A DNA stretch of 64,000 bases from JAGVSV01 sp050952845 (GTDB taxonomy: Bacteria > Bacillota > Clostridia > Christensenellales > Aristaeellaceae): contig JBMNLP010000001.1 in NCBI GenBank assembly GCA_050952845.1, positions 2,542,001 through 2,606,000 on the forward strand. The letters run 5' to 3'. The notes under the pieces are model-generated. The model ran no database searches. It saw only the letters and a list, made by a program, of their open reading frames with translations, and was not told the origin of the DNA. The position numbers and the translations under genes were made by a program. Shown piece by piece: positions 24,659-34,900 of this stretch. Each line of letters begins with the position of its first letter. Within the stretch, counting starts at the first letter, position 1.

Positions 24659-25986
24659 CACGGCTTACGCATGAACAAAATGATGTAAAAAATGGTTAAA
24701 ATTTTGCCAAAATACCAAAAGGATTTTTAGGAAATACGTCGAACTTTATATATAGGCCAAGGAACGGCCAAGAATGTGTATGGAGTGATGGACGATGAGC
24801 AGACCACCATTAAGCCACTTGCATGGATACTTGAACAGTGTCACGGACAAACGACAGGCAAAGAAAGTGATCCACAAACTGGGGGACCTATTGTTCATAG
24901 CAGTGGTAGCGACGATCGCGAATGCAGGCTGCTGGGAAGAAGTGTCGGATTTTGCCAGGACCAGACTTGAATGGCTGCGCAAGTACATTGAACTTCCAGG
25001 AGGTGCCCCATCTCATGACACATTTGAACGAGTGTTCAAGTGGATCGATGGGAAGCAATTCGAACGCTGCTTTATTCTTTGGATGCGGGAGATATGTAAG
25101 GAAAAGGGATTTCGTGTCATAGCGATCGATGGGAAAACGATGCGCGGGAGCCGTGACAGGGCATTGGACAAAACTCCTTTGCACATTGTCAGCGCCTGGA
25201 CGAGTGAAAACAACATGGTACTGGGTCAGGTAAAGACGGAAGAGAAAAGCAATGAGATCACAGCGATTCCCCTTCTACTGGAGCTTCTGGATGTCAAAGG
25301 AGCGGTCGTAACGATCGATGCCATGGGAACTCAGAAAGATATCGCCACAAAGATTTGTGAGAGAGGAGCGGACTATATCCTCAGCGTCAAGAAAAATCAA
25401 TTAACCATGTATGAGGACATTGAAACGCTTGCGCAGGAGGAAAGTAAAAACAACTACAATGATATCAAGCATGAGCATTACAAGACGCTGGACAAGGGCC
25501 ATGGTCGAATCGAGGTGAGGGAATATTGGCTATTTCCAGAAGTTAGCTGGGCAAGTTGGGCTGCGGAATGGAAAAACCTTGGCGCCATTGGCGTGGTGAA
25601 GCGTCGCATCACCAAGGGCGATATAGTAACCGAGGAGATAGCGTACTATATCACGAGTTTGAAGAGCAACGTACAGCAGTTTGCGACGGGTGTTCGTTCG
25701 CACTGGGGAGTGGAAAGTATGCACTGGTCTCTGGATGTGGTATTGAATGAAAACAAGCGCACAGTACGCAAAGACAATGGCGCTCAAAACCTGGCAGTCC
25801 TGAAACGAATGGCATTGAACATCATCCGTGCCGACAATACATTTGAGAAAGCAAGTGGCCCTCGTAAACGTTTCCGGGCTTGCCTTGACAATAGTTATCT
25901 GGAAACTGTCCTTAGCAACATGTAAGGAATGAAGTGTGGAAATGTGGAGCGATGTGCTTGGGGGAGAGATTCATGCGTAAGCCGTG
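24659..25986 (+). mobile_element. Intact ISAs1-family insertion sequence
   Basis: The element is 1328 bases, with perfect 17-bp inverted ends: CACGGCTTACGCATGAA at 24659-24675 and its complement at 25970-25986. It is flanked by a 10-bp direct duplication CGCCATCCGT (24649-24658 and 25987-25996), within the 8-10 bp usual for the family. It holds one uninterrupted transposase gene. The intact ends and target duplication indicate a recent, simple insertion into the 9-bp-unit repeat cluster. Confidence 0.95.
24795..25925 (+). CDS. ISAs1-family transposase
   Basis: A 376-residue DDE transposase. The N-terminal domain with LFIAVVATIANAGCW and F-A-R-T-R-L-E-W-L is family-typical. Catalytic residues are seen as D in AIDGKTMRGS, D in TIDAMGTQ and E in H-W-G-V-E-S-M-H-W-S-L-D-V. 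It is full length and the ends of its element are intact, so it may be active. The ATG start at 24795 has a weak GATGGACG upstream. Confidence 0.95.
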   Translation: MSRPPLSHLHGYLNSVTDKRQAKKVIHKLGDLLFIAVVATIANAGCWEEVSDFARTRLEWLRKYIELPGGAPSHDTFERVFKWIDGKQFERCFILWMREICKEKGFRVIAIDGKTMRGSRDRALDKTPLHIVSAWTSENNMVLGQVKTEEKSNEITAIPLLLELLDVKGAVVTIDAMGTQKDIATKICERGADYILSVKKNQLTMYEDIETLAQEESKNNYNDIKHEHYKTLDKGHGRIEVREYWLFPEVSWASWAAEWKNLGAIGVVKRRITKGDIVTEEIAYYITSLKSNVQQFATGVRSHWGVESMHWSLDVVLNENKRTVRKDNGAQNLAVLKRMALNIIRADNTFEKASGPRKRFRACLDNSYLETVLSNM

Positions 25987-26130
25987 CGCCATCCGTCCGC
26001 CGTCTTGTAGAAATCGGCAAAATCATGTACAATAACCCTATCAAGGCTGTCCTGAAAAAACAGTCAGGATATCTATTTTATTTTTGTATGTTTTCCATAT
26101 TGATTGGTTAGGTTTAGCGCACTGCTTGTA

Positions 26131-26702
26131 TGCATGGTGACGGTCAAGCCGCAGGGTGCGGGTGGGTGGGGGTCAATTGCACGTTGGTCTGGTCCATGGC
26201 GCAAAAACCGCGCAGGATTATTCTCTGAAGGGCAAAACGCAACCCACACCATTGCAGGGAAATGCGTTGAAATATAAAGGAATATCATGCTTCAGGCGCG
26301 TACTGCCATGCTTCCTAATGGCTCTGCCGCGCGTATCGACAGTCAGGCAGGGTGGGCGTGGGTGAGGGTGGGTGCGGGCAGAGTGCCCCAGCGGCGGATG
26401 AAGGCGAACGGCAGCCCAATGAGCAACGGAGTATAACAAGCTCCGTCCCCGGCGCGCGTGGTGTCGGTGGTGTCGGTCAATTGCATGGTACGGGCGGCAA
26501 GCAACGCAGCCATCGTTTCTGCGTGTGGGCGGGAACGTCCTGGGCCTCCGGCGCCCGGGCGGGACCCCTGTATTGCAAGGAAATACAAGGGTTTCAGGCG
26601 CATGCTCAACCATGCGGCAAAGAGGTTCCGGCGCGCGTGGTGTCGGTGGTGTCGGTGGTGACGGTCAACTGCATGGTACGGGTGGCAAACAGCACAGCCA
26701 TC
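26131..26702. repeat. Right cluster of 9-bp-unit repeats, inverted relative to the left cluster
   Basis: Two clear copies start CCGGCGCGCGTGGTGTCGGT at about 26449 and 26628. They carry two and three units of the 9-mer GGTGTCGGT, then T-C-A-A-y-T-G-C-A-T-G-G-T-A-C-G-G-G and a shared tail to CAGCCATC. A decayed copy lies near 26137-26185. Read on the other strand these are TTGACCG-(ACACCACCG)n-ACACCACGCGCG, the same core as in the left cluster. The segment between copies also repeats in part (ATTGCArGGAAAT at about 26251 and 26571). No gene is convincing here. Confidence 0.75.
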
Positions 26703-26809
26703 TACTTTTTATGCTGCTGTATCCGCACATTCGTCATCATAAGCCCCATGGACCACCAGCAAAAAAAGCGCAAAAAGAGACTCCTTCAGGCGTCTCCACA
26801 GATTCATCG

Positions 26810-27886
26810 TCAGGATGCCGCATCCTCCGCCACCATCTGCGCCCGGACGCACAGCTCGGCGGCTTTGAAGGCGTGCCGCTGGGTCATGGCGGTTTCGGTG
26901 CGGTGGAGGCAGTCGAGGATCAGCCTGCCGAAGAAGGGGAAGCCCACCTTGCCGTGAACGGCAACATGCTGCTCACCATCGCGGTTGGTCAGAAACACGT
27001 GGTCGCCTGCCTTGTCGGTGGCGAGGTTGACGTATTTACGCAGCTCGATAAACCCTTCCGTGCCCAGAATCATGGTGCGGCCGTCGCCCCAGGTGGACAA
27101 ACCGTCCGGCGTGAACCAGTCGACGCGGAAATAATTGCCGGCGCCATTGTCACCGATCAGCGCGCAATCGCCAAAGTCCTCTAACTCGGGGTAGTCGGGA
27201 TGCCCCATGTTGGCGACGCGGGCGTATTGGATGGTCGCATCCTGAGCGCCGGTATAGAACAGGAATTGCTCGATCTGGTGGCTGCCGATATCGCAGAGGA
27301 TGCCGCCGTATTTAGCCTTCTCAAAGAACCACGCCGGGCGGCTTGGCGCGTTCAGCCGGTGCGGCCCCAAGCCGATCACCTGCAGCACGCGCCCGATGGC
27401 GCCCTGCTCGATCAGATCGCCGGCATAGATGGCGCTTTCCACGTGCAGGCGCTCGGAGTAGTACACCATGTACTTTCGGTTGGTCGCCTTAACGGCAGCC
27501 TGAGCCTGCGCCAGCTGCTCCAGCGATATCAGCGGCGTCTTGTCGGTAAAGTAGTCCTTGCCGGCTTCCATGGCCTTGATGCCCAGGCTGCAGCGGTCCA
27601 CCGGCACGGCGGCGCCGGCAACCAGCTTAACATCCGGGTCGTCCAGCGCCTCGTCCAGGCTGCGGGCAGCCTGAGCCTGCGGGAATGTCTTCTGAAATTG
27701 CTGCACCTTGGCGGGATCGGGGTCCCACACCCATTTCAGCGTGGCGCCGGCCTCGACCAGCCCGTTGCACATGCCGTATATGTGCCCGTGGTCCAGGCAG
27801 GCGGCGGCGATGGGAAACTGCCCCTCCTTCACCACCGGCATGGGCTTGCCCTTGGGCGCGTAATTCATGCCATCAGCTTTCTGCAT
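26810..27886 (-). CDS. Gfo/Idh/MocA family oxidoreductase
   Basis: A 358-residue NAD(P)-dependent sugar-type dehydrogenase. The Rossmann part has A-A-C-L-D-H-G-H-I-Y-G and V-W-D-P-D-P (start of the GFO_IDH_MocA domain). The DKTP motif (about residue 114) stands where E-K-P is usual and holds the catalytic Lys. The C-terminal beta-sheet domain follows, with C-D-I-G-S-H-Q near residue 197 and H-P-D-Y-P-E-L-E-D-F-G-D. I take ATG 27886, which has AAGGAGG 9 bases upstream; the ATG at 27904 overlaps that site. It is last in a seven-gene operon and 14 bases after the flavoprotein gene. Substrate unknown. Confidence 0.88.
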   Translation of the reverse strand: MQKADGMNYAPKGKPMPVVKEGQFPIAAACLDHGHIYGMCNGLVEAGATLKWVWDPDPAKVQQFQKTFPQAQAARSLDEALDDPDVKLVAGAAVPVDRCSLGIKAMEAGKDYFTDKTPLISLEQLAQAQAAVKATNRKYMVYYSERLHVESAIYAGDLIEQGAIGRVLQVIGLGPHRLNAPSRPAWFFEKAKYGGILCDIGSHQIEQFLFYTGAQDATIQYARVANMGHPDYPELEDFGDCALIGDNGAGNYFRVDWFTPDGLSTWGDGRTMILGTEGFIELRKYVNLATDKAGDHVFLTNRDGEQHVAVHGKVGFPFFGRLILDCLHRTETAMTQRHAFKAAELCVRAQMVAEDAAS

Positions 27887-27900
27887 TGTGCTTGCCTCCT

Positions 27901-29787
27901 TCATTCATTGTCTGATATGCCATGTCTGGCGCGCCATTGACGCCAGACGTTTTCAAACCACAGGTCGGTTTTAGGGATGGGTTTCGCCGGGCGGAAGGAC
28001 GACACAAAGCTGCCGTTCTCCAGCCTCGTCTCTAACAGCAGGTTGGCGCCGGGATCGCGGCTTTCCGCGCCGTCCACCAGGGCGGCGCCGCGGGTGCCGC
28101 ATCGCTGCGCCGACTCGATCATCGCCGACAGCATCGCCGACTGGGTGCGCAGCATGTCGCGGGTTTTCAGGTAATGGTACAGGCCGTCCCGCCCCTCGGG
28201 GCCCACCTGCCGCTCATAGGCATCCAGCGCTTCTGCCACTTCGCCCGCCAGGCTCACCATGCCGTTCAGGTCGCGCAGGTGCGCAGCGTGGCGGCTCATC
28301 TCCGCCTGGAAACGCGCCATGGTGTCCAGGCATGAACCTTCGTTGCCGGCGGCGGCGTCCAGCATGGCCACAAGCCTGGCCGCCTGGGATGAGAAAGCCG
28401 CTTCGTCCGCCGGCGGCAAGCCCGCCTTTGACAGCGCGATGTGTTCCGCCGCGCGCAGCGAACCCACCTGTGCGGCATTGAGCGCGCTGCCGCCGGGGCG
28501 CCTTAGGCCAAAGGTGCCCGCGCACTCGCCCACGGCATAGAGGCCGGGCAGGGTGGTCTGCCAGCTGCTGTCCACCAACAGCCCGCCGTTCATGTGCTGC
28601 GCGCAGACAGCGATCTCCAGCGGCTCGCGCGCGAGGTCGATGCCGTTGTCCATATACAGCTGGATGGCCTGGGGGTTCATGTGCCTGAGGCGCTCGATGG
28701 GCGTTTGCTGCAGGGCGCCGGATTTTTCCAGGTATGCCCTGGCGTCGGGCACCAGCGCCTCAAACCCCTGAGCCAGAACCCGCGGGTTGTGACGAAAATC
28801 CATATACACGCGCCTGCCCCGCCGGTGGATTTCGTTGTGTACCAGCAGGTCCACCAGCGTGGATTCCCCGGCGCGCGCCGCATCAAACGGCCACTGGTAG
28901 CCCTTCAGGAAGGTAAGGTTTGCAGCCCTGGCATCGCCCAGGGCGTCGGACAAAAACTCCTCCTCGTCCCCCTCCGCACCCACCGATAGATACCGGGGCA
29001 TCACCTGCTGGTAGGTGCCCGACACATTCCAGCGGAACTTGACGGAAGCCAGGCCATACTGCCACTGGTCTAAGTTGGCGCCCACGGCACCGGCGCACAG
29101 CGCCATGCCCGTCATGCCGCTCTGGCTTTCAGGGAACACCGAGTCGCGGTAGCAGATGGCCGACCCGCCCGTCGCCAGCACGACGGCGTCGGCGATGATG
29201 AGGCGCAGCCCCCTGTTCACCTCCCGCTGTTTCAAAATGTCCATCGCGATCAGGCCGCGCACACGACCGCCTTGCTGCAACAGGTCCACAGCGGCAACGC
29301 CGTCCAGCATGCGGACGCCAGCCCGGTGCACCGCCTTTTCCAGCGCCTCAGTCATGTAGCGGCTGGTCAGGGGACCGGCGCTGGTGGCGCGGCGCCTTAC
29401 ATCGTGATCGGTCTGGTAGCCGGCGTACTGACCGTAAGGATCTGTGGGAAAAGGCACGCCCAATTCGCACAGGCGCAGAAAAGCCCGCGCCGACCCTGCC
29501 GCCTGGCAGAGCGCGATGTCGCCGTCCATGCCGCCGCCGGCAAACAGGTCCTCCGCCATGGACAGGACGCTGTCAGCCTCATCCCCTGCCAGCGACAGCT
29601 TGTAGTAGGTTTGTTTATCGCTGCCGGTGTTCCGGCTGGCGCCCATGTTCATGCCCTCGGTGACCAGCAGCGCGTCAACGCCCAGCCTGTTCAGCTCCAG
29701 CGCCGCGCTGAGCCCGGCGCAGCCCGAGCCCACCACGACCGCGCCGGCGCGGATGACGGGAAACACCATGCCGTTTCGCGCCATCAC
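27901..29787 (-). CDS. FAD-dependent oxidoreductase, fumarate reductase/L-aspartate oxidase fold
   Basis: A 628-residue flavoprotein with an N-terminal dinucleotide fold (VVVGSGCAGLSAALELNRLG, about residues 17-36). The mid-domain has VLATGGSAICYRDS, and the C-terminal FAD motif is GLYAVGECAGTFGLRRPGGSAL. This is the FAD-binding-2 superfamily of fumarate reductases, aspartate oxidases, ketosteroid dehydrogenases and enoate reductases. There is no signal peptide and no FMN or haem domain, so electrons come from a soluble partner. ATGA overlaps join it to the SDR upstream; the Gfo/Idh gene follows. The substrate is unknown. Confidence 0.87.
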   Translation of the reverse strand: MMARNGMVFPVIRAGAVVVGSGCAGLSAALELNRLGVDALLVTEGMNMGASRNTGSDKQTYYKLSLAGDEADSVLSMAEDLFAGGGMDGDIALCQAAGSARAFLRLCELGVPFPTDPYGQYAGYQTDHDVRRRATSAGPLTSRYMTEALEKAVHRAGVRMLDGVAAVDLLQQGGRVRGLIAMDILKQREVNRGLRLIIADAVVLATGGSAICYRDSVFPESQSGMTGMALCAGAVGANLDQWQYGLASVKFRWNVSGTYQQVMPRYLSVGAEGDEEEFLSDALGDARAANLTFLKGYQWPFDAARAGESTLVDLLVHNEIHRRGRRVYMDFRHNPRVLAQGFEALVPDARAYLEKSGALQQTPIERLRHMNPQAIQLYMDNGIDLAREPLEIAVCAQHMNGGLLVDSSWQTTLPGLYAVGECAGTFGLRRPGGSALNAAQVGSLRAAEHIALSKAGLPPADEAAFSSQAARLVAMLDAAAGNEGSCLDTMARFQAEMSRHAAHLRDLNGMVSLAGEVAEALDAYERQVGPEGRDGLYHYLKTRDMLRTQSAMLSAMIESAQRCGTRGAALVDGAESRDPGANLLLETRLENGSFVSSFRPAKPIPKTDLWFENVWRQWRARHGISDNE

Positions 29788-30557
29788 AACCTCCTGATAT
29801 GGAACCCGCCATCGGCGTTGAGCACGGTGCCAGTAGCAAAGTCCATCTGCCCTGACAGCGCCGCCATCACGCAGCCTGCCACATCGCCGGGCAGGCCGAT
29901 GCGCGGCACGGGCGTCAGCCCCTCGGCGATCAGCTGATCGTATTTGTCGCGCACAGGCGCCGTCATGTCGGTCAATACAATGCCGGGGCGCACCTCAAAC
30001 ACCGGGATGCCGTGGGCGGCAAGCCGGTCGGCAAACAAACTGGTCACCATGGCGACGCCTGCCTTGCTGACGCAGTATTCCCCGCGGCTGGTGGAGGAGG
30101 TATAGGCCGATATCGACCCGATGTTCACCATGCGGGGCTGGTAGTCCGGTATCCTGCGGGCCTGCATCGACAGCATCAAATTGGCCGCTGCCTGGCACAT
30201 GAAGTAGGTGCCCTTCAGGTTGATGTTCAGCACGCGGTCAAAGCTCTCCTCAGTGGCAAGCAGGATGTCCTCCCGCTTTTCAGGGGCAACGCCGGCGTTG
30301 TTCACCAGCGCATCAAGCCTGCCATAGGTTTCATCCACAAAGGTAAACAGGCCTTCGCGGTCGGCTCTCTTCGATATATCACAGCGGATGTATGTCCCTT
30401 TCGCGCCCTCGGCCTGCAGGGCAGCCAGCGCGCTGTCCCCCTCCGGCGACGAGCCGGACAGCACCACATCATACCCCGCCTTGCCCAGTGCCAGCGCAAT
30501 GCCCAGGCCGATGCCCCGGCGCGAGCCTGTCACGACAGCAACTTTTTCCGCACGCAT
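29784..30557 (-). CDS. Short-chain dehydrogenase/reductase (SDR)
   Basis: A 257-residue classical SDR: cofactor motif TGSRRGIGLGIA (residues about 11-22), N-N-A-G, and catalytic Y-C-V-S-K with the upstream Ser in N-I-G-S-I-S. The C-terminal D-M-T and the terminal G-G-F-H-I-R-R-L are normal for FabG-like members. ATG 30557 is chosen because AGGTGG lies just upstream and the previous stop ends two bases earlier; GTG 30566 is the alternative. Its stop overlaps the flavoprotein start. It probably reduces or oxidises a keto/hydroxy group on the same substrate as its neighbours. Confidence 0.88.
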   Translation of the reverse strand: MRAEKVAVVTGSRRGIGLGIALALGKAGYDVVLSGSSPEGDSALAALQAEGAKGTYIRCDISKRADREGLFTFVDETYGRLDALVNNAGVAPEKREDILLATEESFDRVLNINLKGTYFMCQAAANLMLSMQARRIPDYQPRMVNIGSISAYTSSTSRGEYCVSKAGVAMVTSLFADRLAAHGIPVFEVRPGIVLTDMTAPVRDKYDQLIAEGLTPVPRIGLPGDVAGCVMAALSGQMDFATGTVLNADGGFHIRRL

Positions 30558-30558
30558 A

Positions 30559-31878
30559 TCAGCCACCTGCCTTCATAGCCTGGTAAATCGGCGCGTATAC
30601 CCGGGCGTCGCGCACGACGCAGCCGGCTGTCGTCCGCCGCATCAGCTCGCTGCACTTGCCGCAGGCGATGCATGTTTTCCGTGGGTTCATGGCGCCATCC
30701 GCCATGATGTCCCGCGCGAAATCGGGGTAGGCAAAGGCTTCGCGCCCGAAGCCAACCAGATCGGCTGCATTTGTAGCTAGCATGCCCGCCGCCATGTAGG
30801 GGGACAGCCCGCGCAGGTAGCTGTTGCCCGAGGACACCAGCACCATGCCCGGCACAGCTGCCTTGAGGGCTGCCGTGATGCGGCATATGCGGGCGACGCC
30901 CTGCAGCGGATGCTCCGGCGCGTCGTACTGCCCCTCATCATAAGGCCGGTTGACATGCGGGTTGTAATACGGGTTACCGATGGTGATGTTGATTAAGGGC
31001 ATGCCCAAGCTGTGCAGCTTTTTCACCAGGGCGATGGGTTCAGCCAGGTCCTCCTGGGGCGACTGGGCGCTGGTGCCAAACCCCCAGGGGTGGGGCAGCC
31101 CGTCATAGGCGTTCAGCCTGGAAGTAACAATAAACCCCGCTGGCGCTGCCGCCTGCGCCGCGCGCACGGCGTCCAGATACAGCCGGGTGCGGTTTTCAAA
31201 GCTGCCGCCATAACGCCCTGCCCGGGTGTGCGCACTGAGCAATTCGCACAGCAGGTAGCCGTGGCAGGCCTTGATGTCGGCGCCGTCAAACCCAGCCCGG
31301 TGCGCCAGCCTGACAGCGCGGGCGTATTGGTCGGGCAGGGCGTCCAAGCAGCTGTCCTGAACGATACACGCTTCGTCCAGCGCCCTGTCCCGGTCGTAGA
31401 TGGGGTTATGCCGTGCGGCAATGGGCGCCGGCACACCCTGGGGTTTCGAATAGCGCCCGGAATGGGTCAGCTGCACGATGATCATGGGGTTGATCCCATG
31501 CTCCTTCATGACGATGGCGCGCATGTCATCAATGAGCCGCTTGAACGCATCGACATTTTCCTCGGTCAGCATCGCCTGGCGCGGGTTGGCCCGGGCCTCC
31601 GGTACAATGGCGGTGGCTTCAAACCATATCAGCGCCGCGCCGCTGCCCGCAAACCGATGGTAGCGGCGAACGGTCAGCTCGCCCGGCGCGCTGTGCTCAT
31701 TGCTGTCGCACCCCTCCATGGGCTGGATGACAAAGCGGTTAGCCAGCGTTTTGCCTGCCACGTCCAGCGGGCGGGACAGCAGGCCCGTATCCTCCGACAA
31801 GGGCAGGCGGATGTGCAGGGCAGCAGCCCGTTCCTGCAGGTCCTCGATGGTTTTCAGCGTCATTTTTTCCCAGGGCAT
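30559..31878 (-). CDS. Old yellow enzyme family NADH:flavin oxidoreductase
   Basis: A 439-residue FMN TIM-barrel enzyme. Seen are NRFVIQPMEG, IVQLTHSGRYSKP, the active-site stretch GADIKACHGYLLCELL, YGGSFENRTRL, and a late L-V-S-S-G-N-S-Y. After the barrel comes CIACGKC with a further Cys ten residues on, matching the 4Fe-4S ligands of the 2,4-dienoyl-CoA reductase subgroup. The second flavin/NADPH domain of that subgroup is missing, and the protein stops soon after the cluster. ATG 31878 has AAGGAGG upstream. It is the first of four tightly packed oxidoreductase genes. Confidence 0.85.
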   Translation of the reverse strand: MPWEKMTLKTIEDLQERAAALHIRLPLSEDTGLLSRPLDVAGKTLANRFVIQPMEGCDSNEHSAPGELTVRRYHRFAGSGAALIWFEATAIVPEARANPRQAMLTEENVDAFKRLIDDMRAIVMKEHGINPMIIVQLTHSGRYSKPQGVPAPIAARHNPIYDRDRALDEACIVQDSCLDALPDQYARAVRLAHRAGFDGADIKACHGYLLCELLSAHTRAGRYGGSFENRTRLYLDAVRAAQAAAPAGFIVTSRLNAYDGLPHPWGFGTSAQSPQEDLAEPIALVKKLHSLGMPLINITIGNPYYNPHVNRPYDEGQYDAPEHPLQGVARICRITAALKAAVPGMVLVSSGNSYLRGLSPYMAAGMLATNAADLVGFGREAFAYPDFARDIMADGAMNPRKTCIACGKCSELMRRTTAGCVVRDARVYAPIYQAMKAGG

Positions 31879-31935
31879 GCGGTTCAGCCTCCTTATACCG
31901 GATATATAACAAAGCATTGATCATATGCTTCCCTT

Positions 31936-34900
31936 TCACGGCTGTGTGCAAATCAGGAAGGTTTTGATTTCAAACGGCGCGATGGGCGCAGCAAAGCTCC
32001 TGCCCGTGAGGGCAACCGGCGCCTCGACAGCCTCCATCAGGTTGGTCTCATGCACCTGGCGCGCGTCAAAGCACAGATCCACCTTGACCGTGCCCCGGAT
32101 GCCCTTGGACTCGTACACCCGGAGGATCAGCCCCTGGCCATCCTGGCTGCGCTTCAGCGCCTCCACCACCACGCTTTCGCCGGACACCGTCACCCAGGAC
32201 TGCGCCGGCGGCAAGGCGCCTTCATGCGCGCCGGTCGCCACCGCTGTCAGCGGCACATTCAGCTCATAGCCTGCCTGCACCACATCCGCTTCACGCCAGC
32301 CGCCCTCGTGCGGGTACAGGGAGTAAACGAAGGAATGCTCGCCCTTGTCGGCGGTGGGATCGGGATACACAGGGCTGCGCAGCAGCGTCAGCCGCATGGT
32401 GTGGTCCTGGATGTCGTAGCCGTACTTACAGTCGTTCAGCAGCGCCACGCCATAGCCGCCTTCGGACAGGTCCGCCCACTTGTGGGCAGGCACCTCGAAC
32501 TTGGCCTGGTCCCACAGGGTGTTGGTGTGGGTAGGCCGCTCGATGGCTCCATAGGCAATTTCATAGGTAGCCTTGGGCGACAGGATGTCCACCTCAAAAG
32601 CAGCCTTCAGCATCTTCTCGGTTTCCTGCCAGTCGACATGGGTGTCAAAGTCGATGCGCTGGCTGCCGGGATACAGGATGATCCGCTGGGTGATGGTGGA
32701 CTTGTGAAACTTGCGCACAACCTCCACCGCGCCCCGCACCGGAGAACACTCGACCACGCGAACGGAGACAGCTTCCGTCAGCTGCCAAAACTTGTTCTTG
32801 TATTCGATATCGATGTTCCAGGCGCTTTCCCGCTCGGGCTTGTCTTCGAAAATCGTCAGCAGATTGCCCAAACCGCCGGGACGCAGTACCTCCCGCCCGG
32901 CCTGTTTATCGTATATGGAGGTGATCAGCCCGCGGTCATCCAGCGCGACCGACAGGCATTCGTTTTCCAGCGAGGTTTCGCTGACCGATACTGCCGCCTG
33001 CTCAGCAGGCTCACCGGCTATCAGCGGGTATGCGCGGTAGCCCATCGCCGGCACGTCCTCTGCCATAAAGCGCAGCACAACGCCCTGCTCTGTAGTTTGC
33101 GCGGCACACGCCACGCCGGCAATGGTATAGCCCGCTTTGTCCGCCGGCAGCAGCACCTCCGCCATGCCGGTACGCGGCCAAGAGAGGAAGTTGTACACCA
33201 CCACGGCGTCGCTTCCGGTATGCACAGCGCCTGCCAGGGCAGCCAGCGCCCCGTCCTGCGCATCCCCGCTCAGAGACAGCGCGCGGGCGTAGTCCTCCTT
33301 GCAGTCCTCGTATACGGCATGGATGGACGATCCGGGGATGATGTCATGAAACTGGTTGAGCAAAATCAGCTTCCACCCCTCTGTCAGCGCCTCCATGGGG
33401 TAGGGCTTGTTCAGCAAGGCGCCCGCCATGCTGCACGCCATTTCCGCCTGCCGGAGCGACAGCTCGCCCTTGCGGTTGTTGCGCTTGACATGGGCCTGGC
33501 TGGTGTAGGTGCCGCGGTGGAACTCGTAGTACATTTCATCGTTCCATACGGGCAGGCTGTCCTCCGGCACGCCGGCATAGAAATCCTCGGTCCGGCCCAG
33601 CGATGTGTCGGGCAAGCCGGGAAACGCCTCCATGCGGTCGGCAAACTCCAGCATCCGGTAGGTGGGGCCGCCCCCGCCATCGCCAAAGCCATAGGTTTGC
33701 AGCTGACGCCCATACACCGATTTCTGGTCGTTCTCATGGTACCCGTAGGCGGCATAGAACGGGTTGATTTCACCGTTGTAGCTCATGCGCTGCAGGTAGG
33801 CGGGTATGCGCGTGCCGTCGATGCCCTGCCACCTGAACAGCGTGTGGGGAAAGCGGTTGATGTCGTTGTTGTTCAGCTTGGCGGTAAAGAAGTATTTCAT
33901 GCCAGAGCGGCGGATGATCTGCGGCAGGGCCCAGCTGTAGCCGAACACATCGGGCATCCAGTATACGTCGGAGCAGACGCTAAACTCCTTCATGAAAAAC
34001 TCCCGGCCATACAGCAGCTGGCGCACCAGCGCCTCGCCGGAGGGCACGTTGGTATCGGCCTCCACCCAGGAGTTGCCCACCACTTCCCACCGGCCTTCAG
34101 CCACGCGCTGCCGCACCTTTTCAAACAGCTCCGGATAGTGCGCCTTTAATGCATCATATTGCCAGGCCTGGCTGGCTGCAAACACCAGCCGCGGGTACTG
34201 TTCCATCAACGAAAGCGCGTTGCCAAATGTCTTCCCCACCTTGCGCACGGTTTCCTTCACCGGCCAGTGCCAGGCTGTATCGATGTGGGCGTTGCCGGTA
34301 AAGCACACGTGCCCACGCGGCGTATACTCAATGGCCTGCAAGCCTTCCTGCAGAATGCGCGCCGCCTCGGGGATGGATGCCACCAGCCGCTCCCGGCTGA
34401 AATCCACATCCACCGCCGCCAGCGAAGCCATCAGCGCTGCCAGCACCTTGTCGTGCAGATAGCTGTCCTTGCCGTTTTGGTACATGTACATCGCCAGCTC
34501 CCGGGTCACTTTCACATTACCCTGGCGCATCCTGTCGTAAGGAAAGGCGAGCACAGCCAGCGCCTCGTAGGCCACCATGGCGTCAAAATAATAGGACTCC
34601 ACCGCGTCATCCAGCGCGCACAGCCTGGCCTTACGGAACGTATACTCCACAGAATCCATGCCCCGGCTGCGGAAGCGCTCGAACTCCATGTAGTTGAGCC
34701 CGCACTCCACCTCAATGTCATACACCTCGGCGCCCTGCGCCGCCCGGCTCAGCATCACGCGCTCCCGCTGCTGTGCGTTCTCGCGCAAAAACGAGGTGAT
34801 GCCGCTGACAATTGCCCCGTTGACGCGCACCAAGCCTTCGCCGCCAAAGTCCAGCTCCAATATAACGCGCCGCCCGGCCCACGCCGGGGGAACCTCTACC

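Noticed and set aside
26352..27184. Plus-strand frames across the right repeat cluster and the Gfo/Idh gene
   Set aside because: They are composed of repeat translations or lie antisense to a clear oxidoreductase gene.
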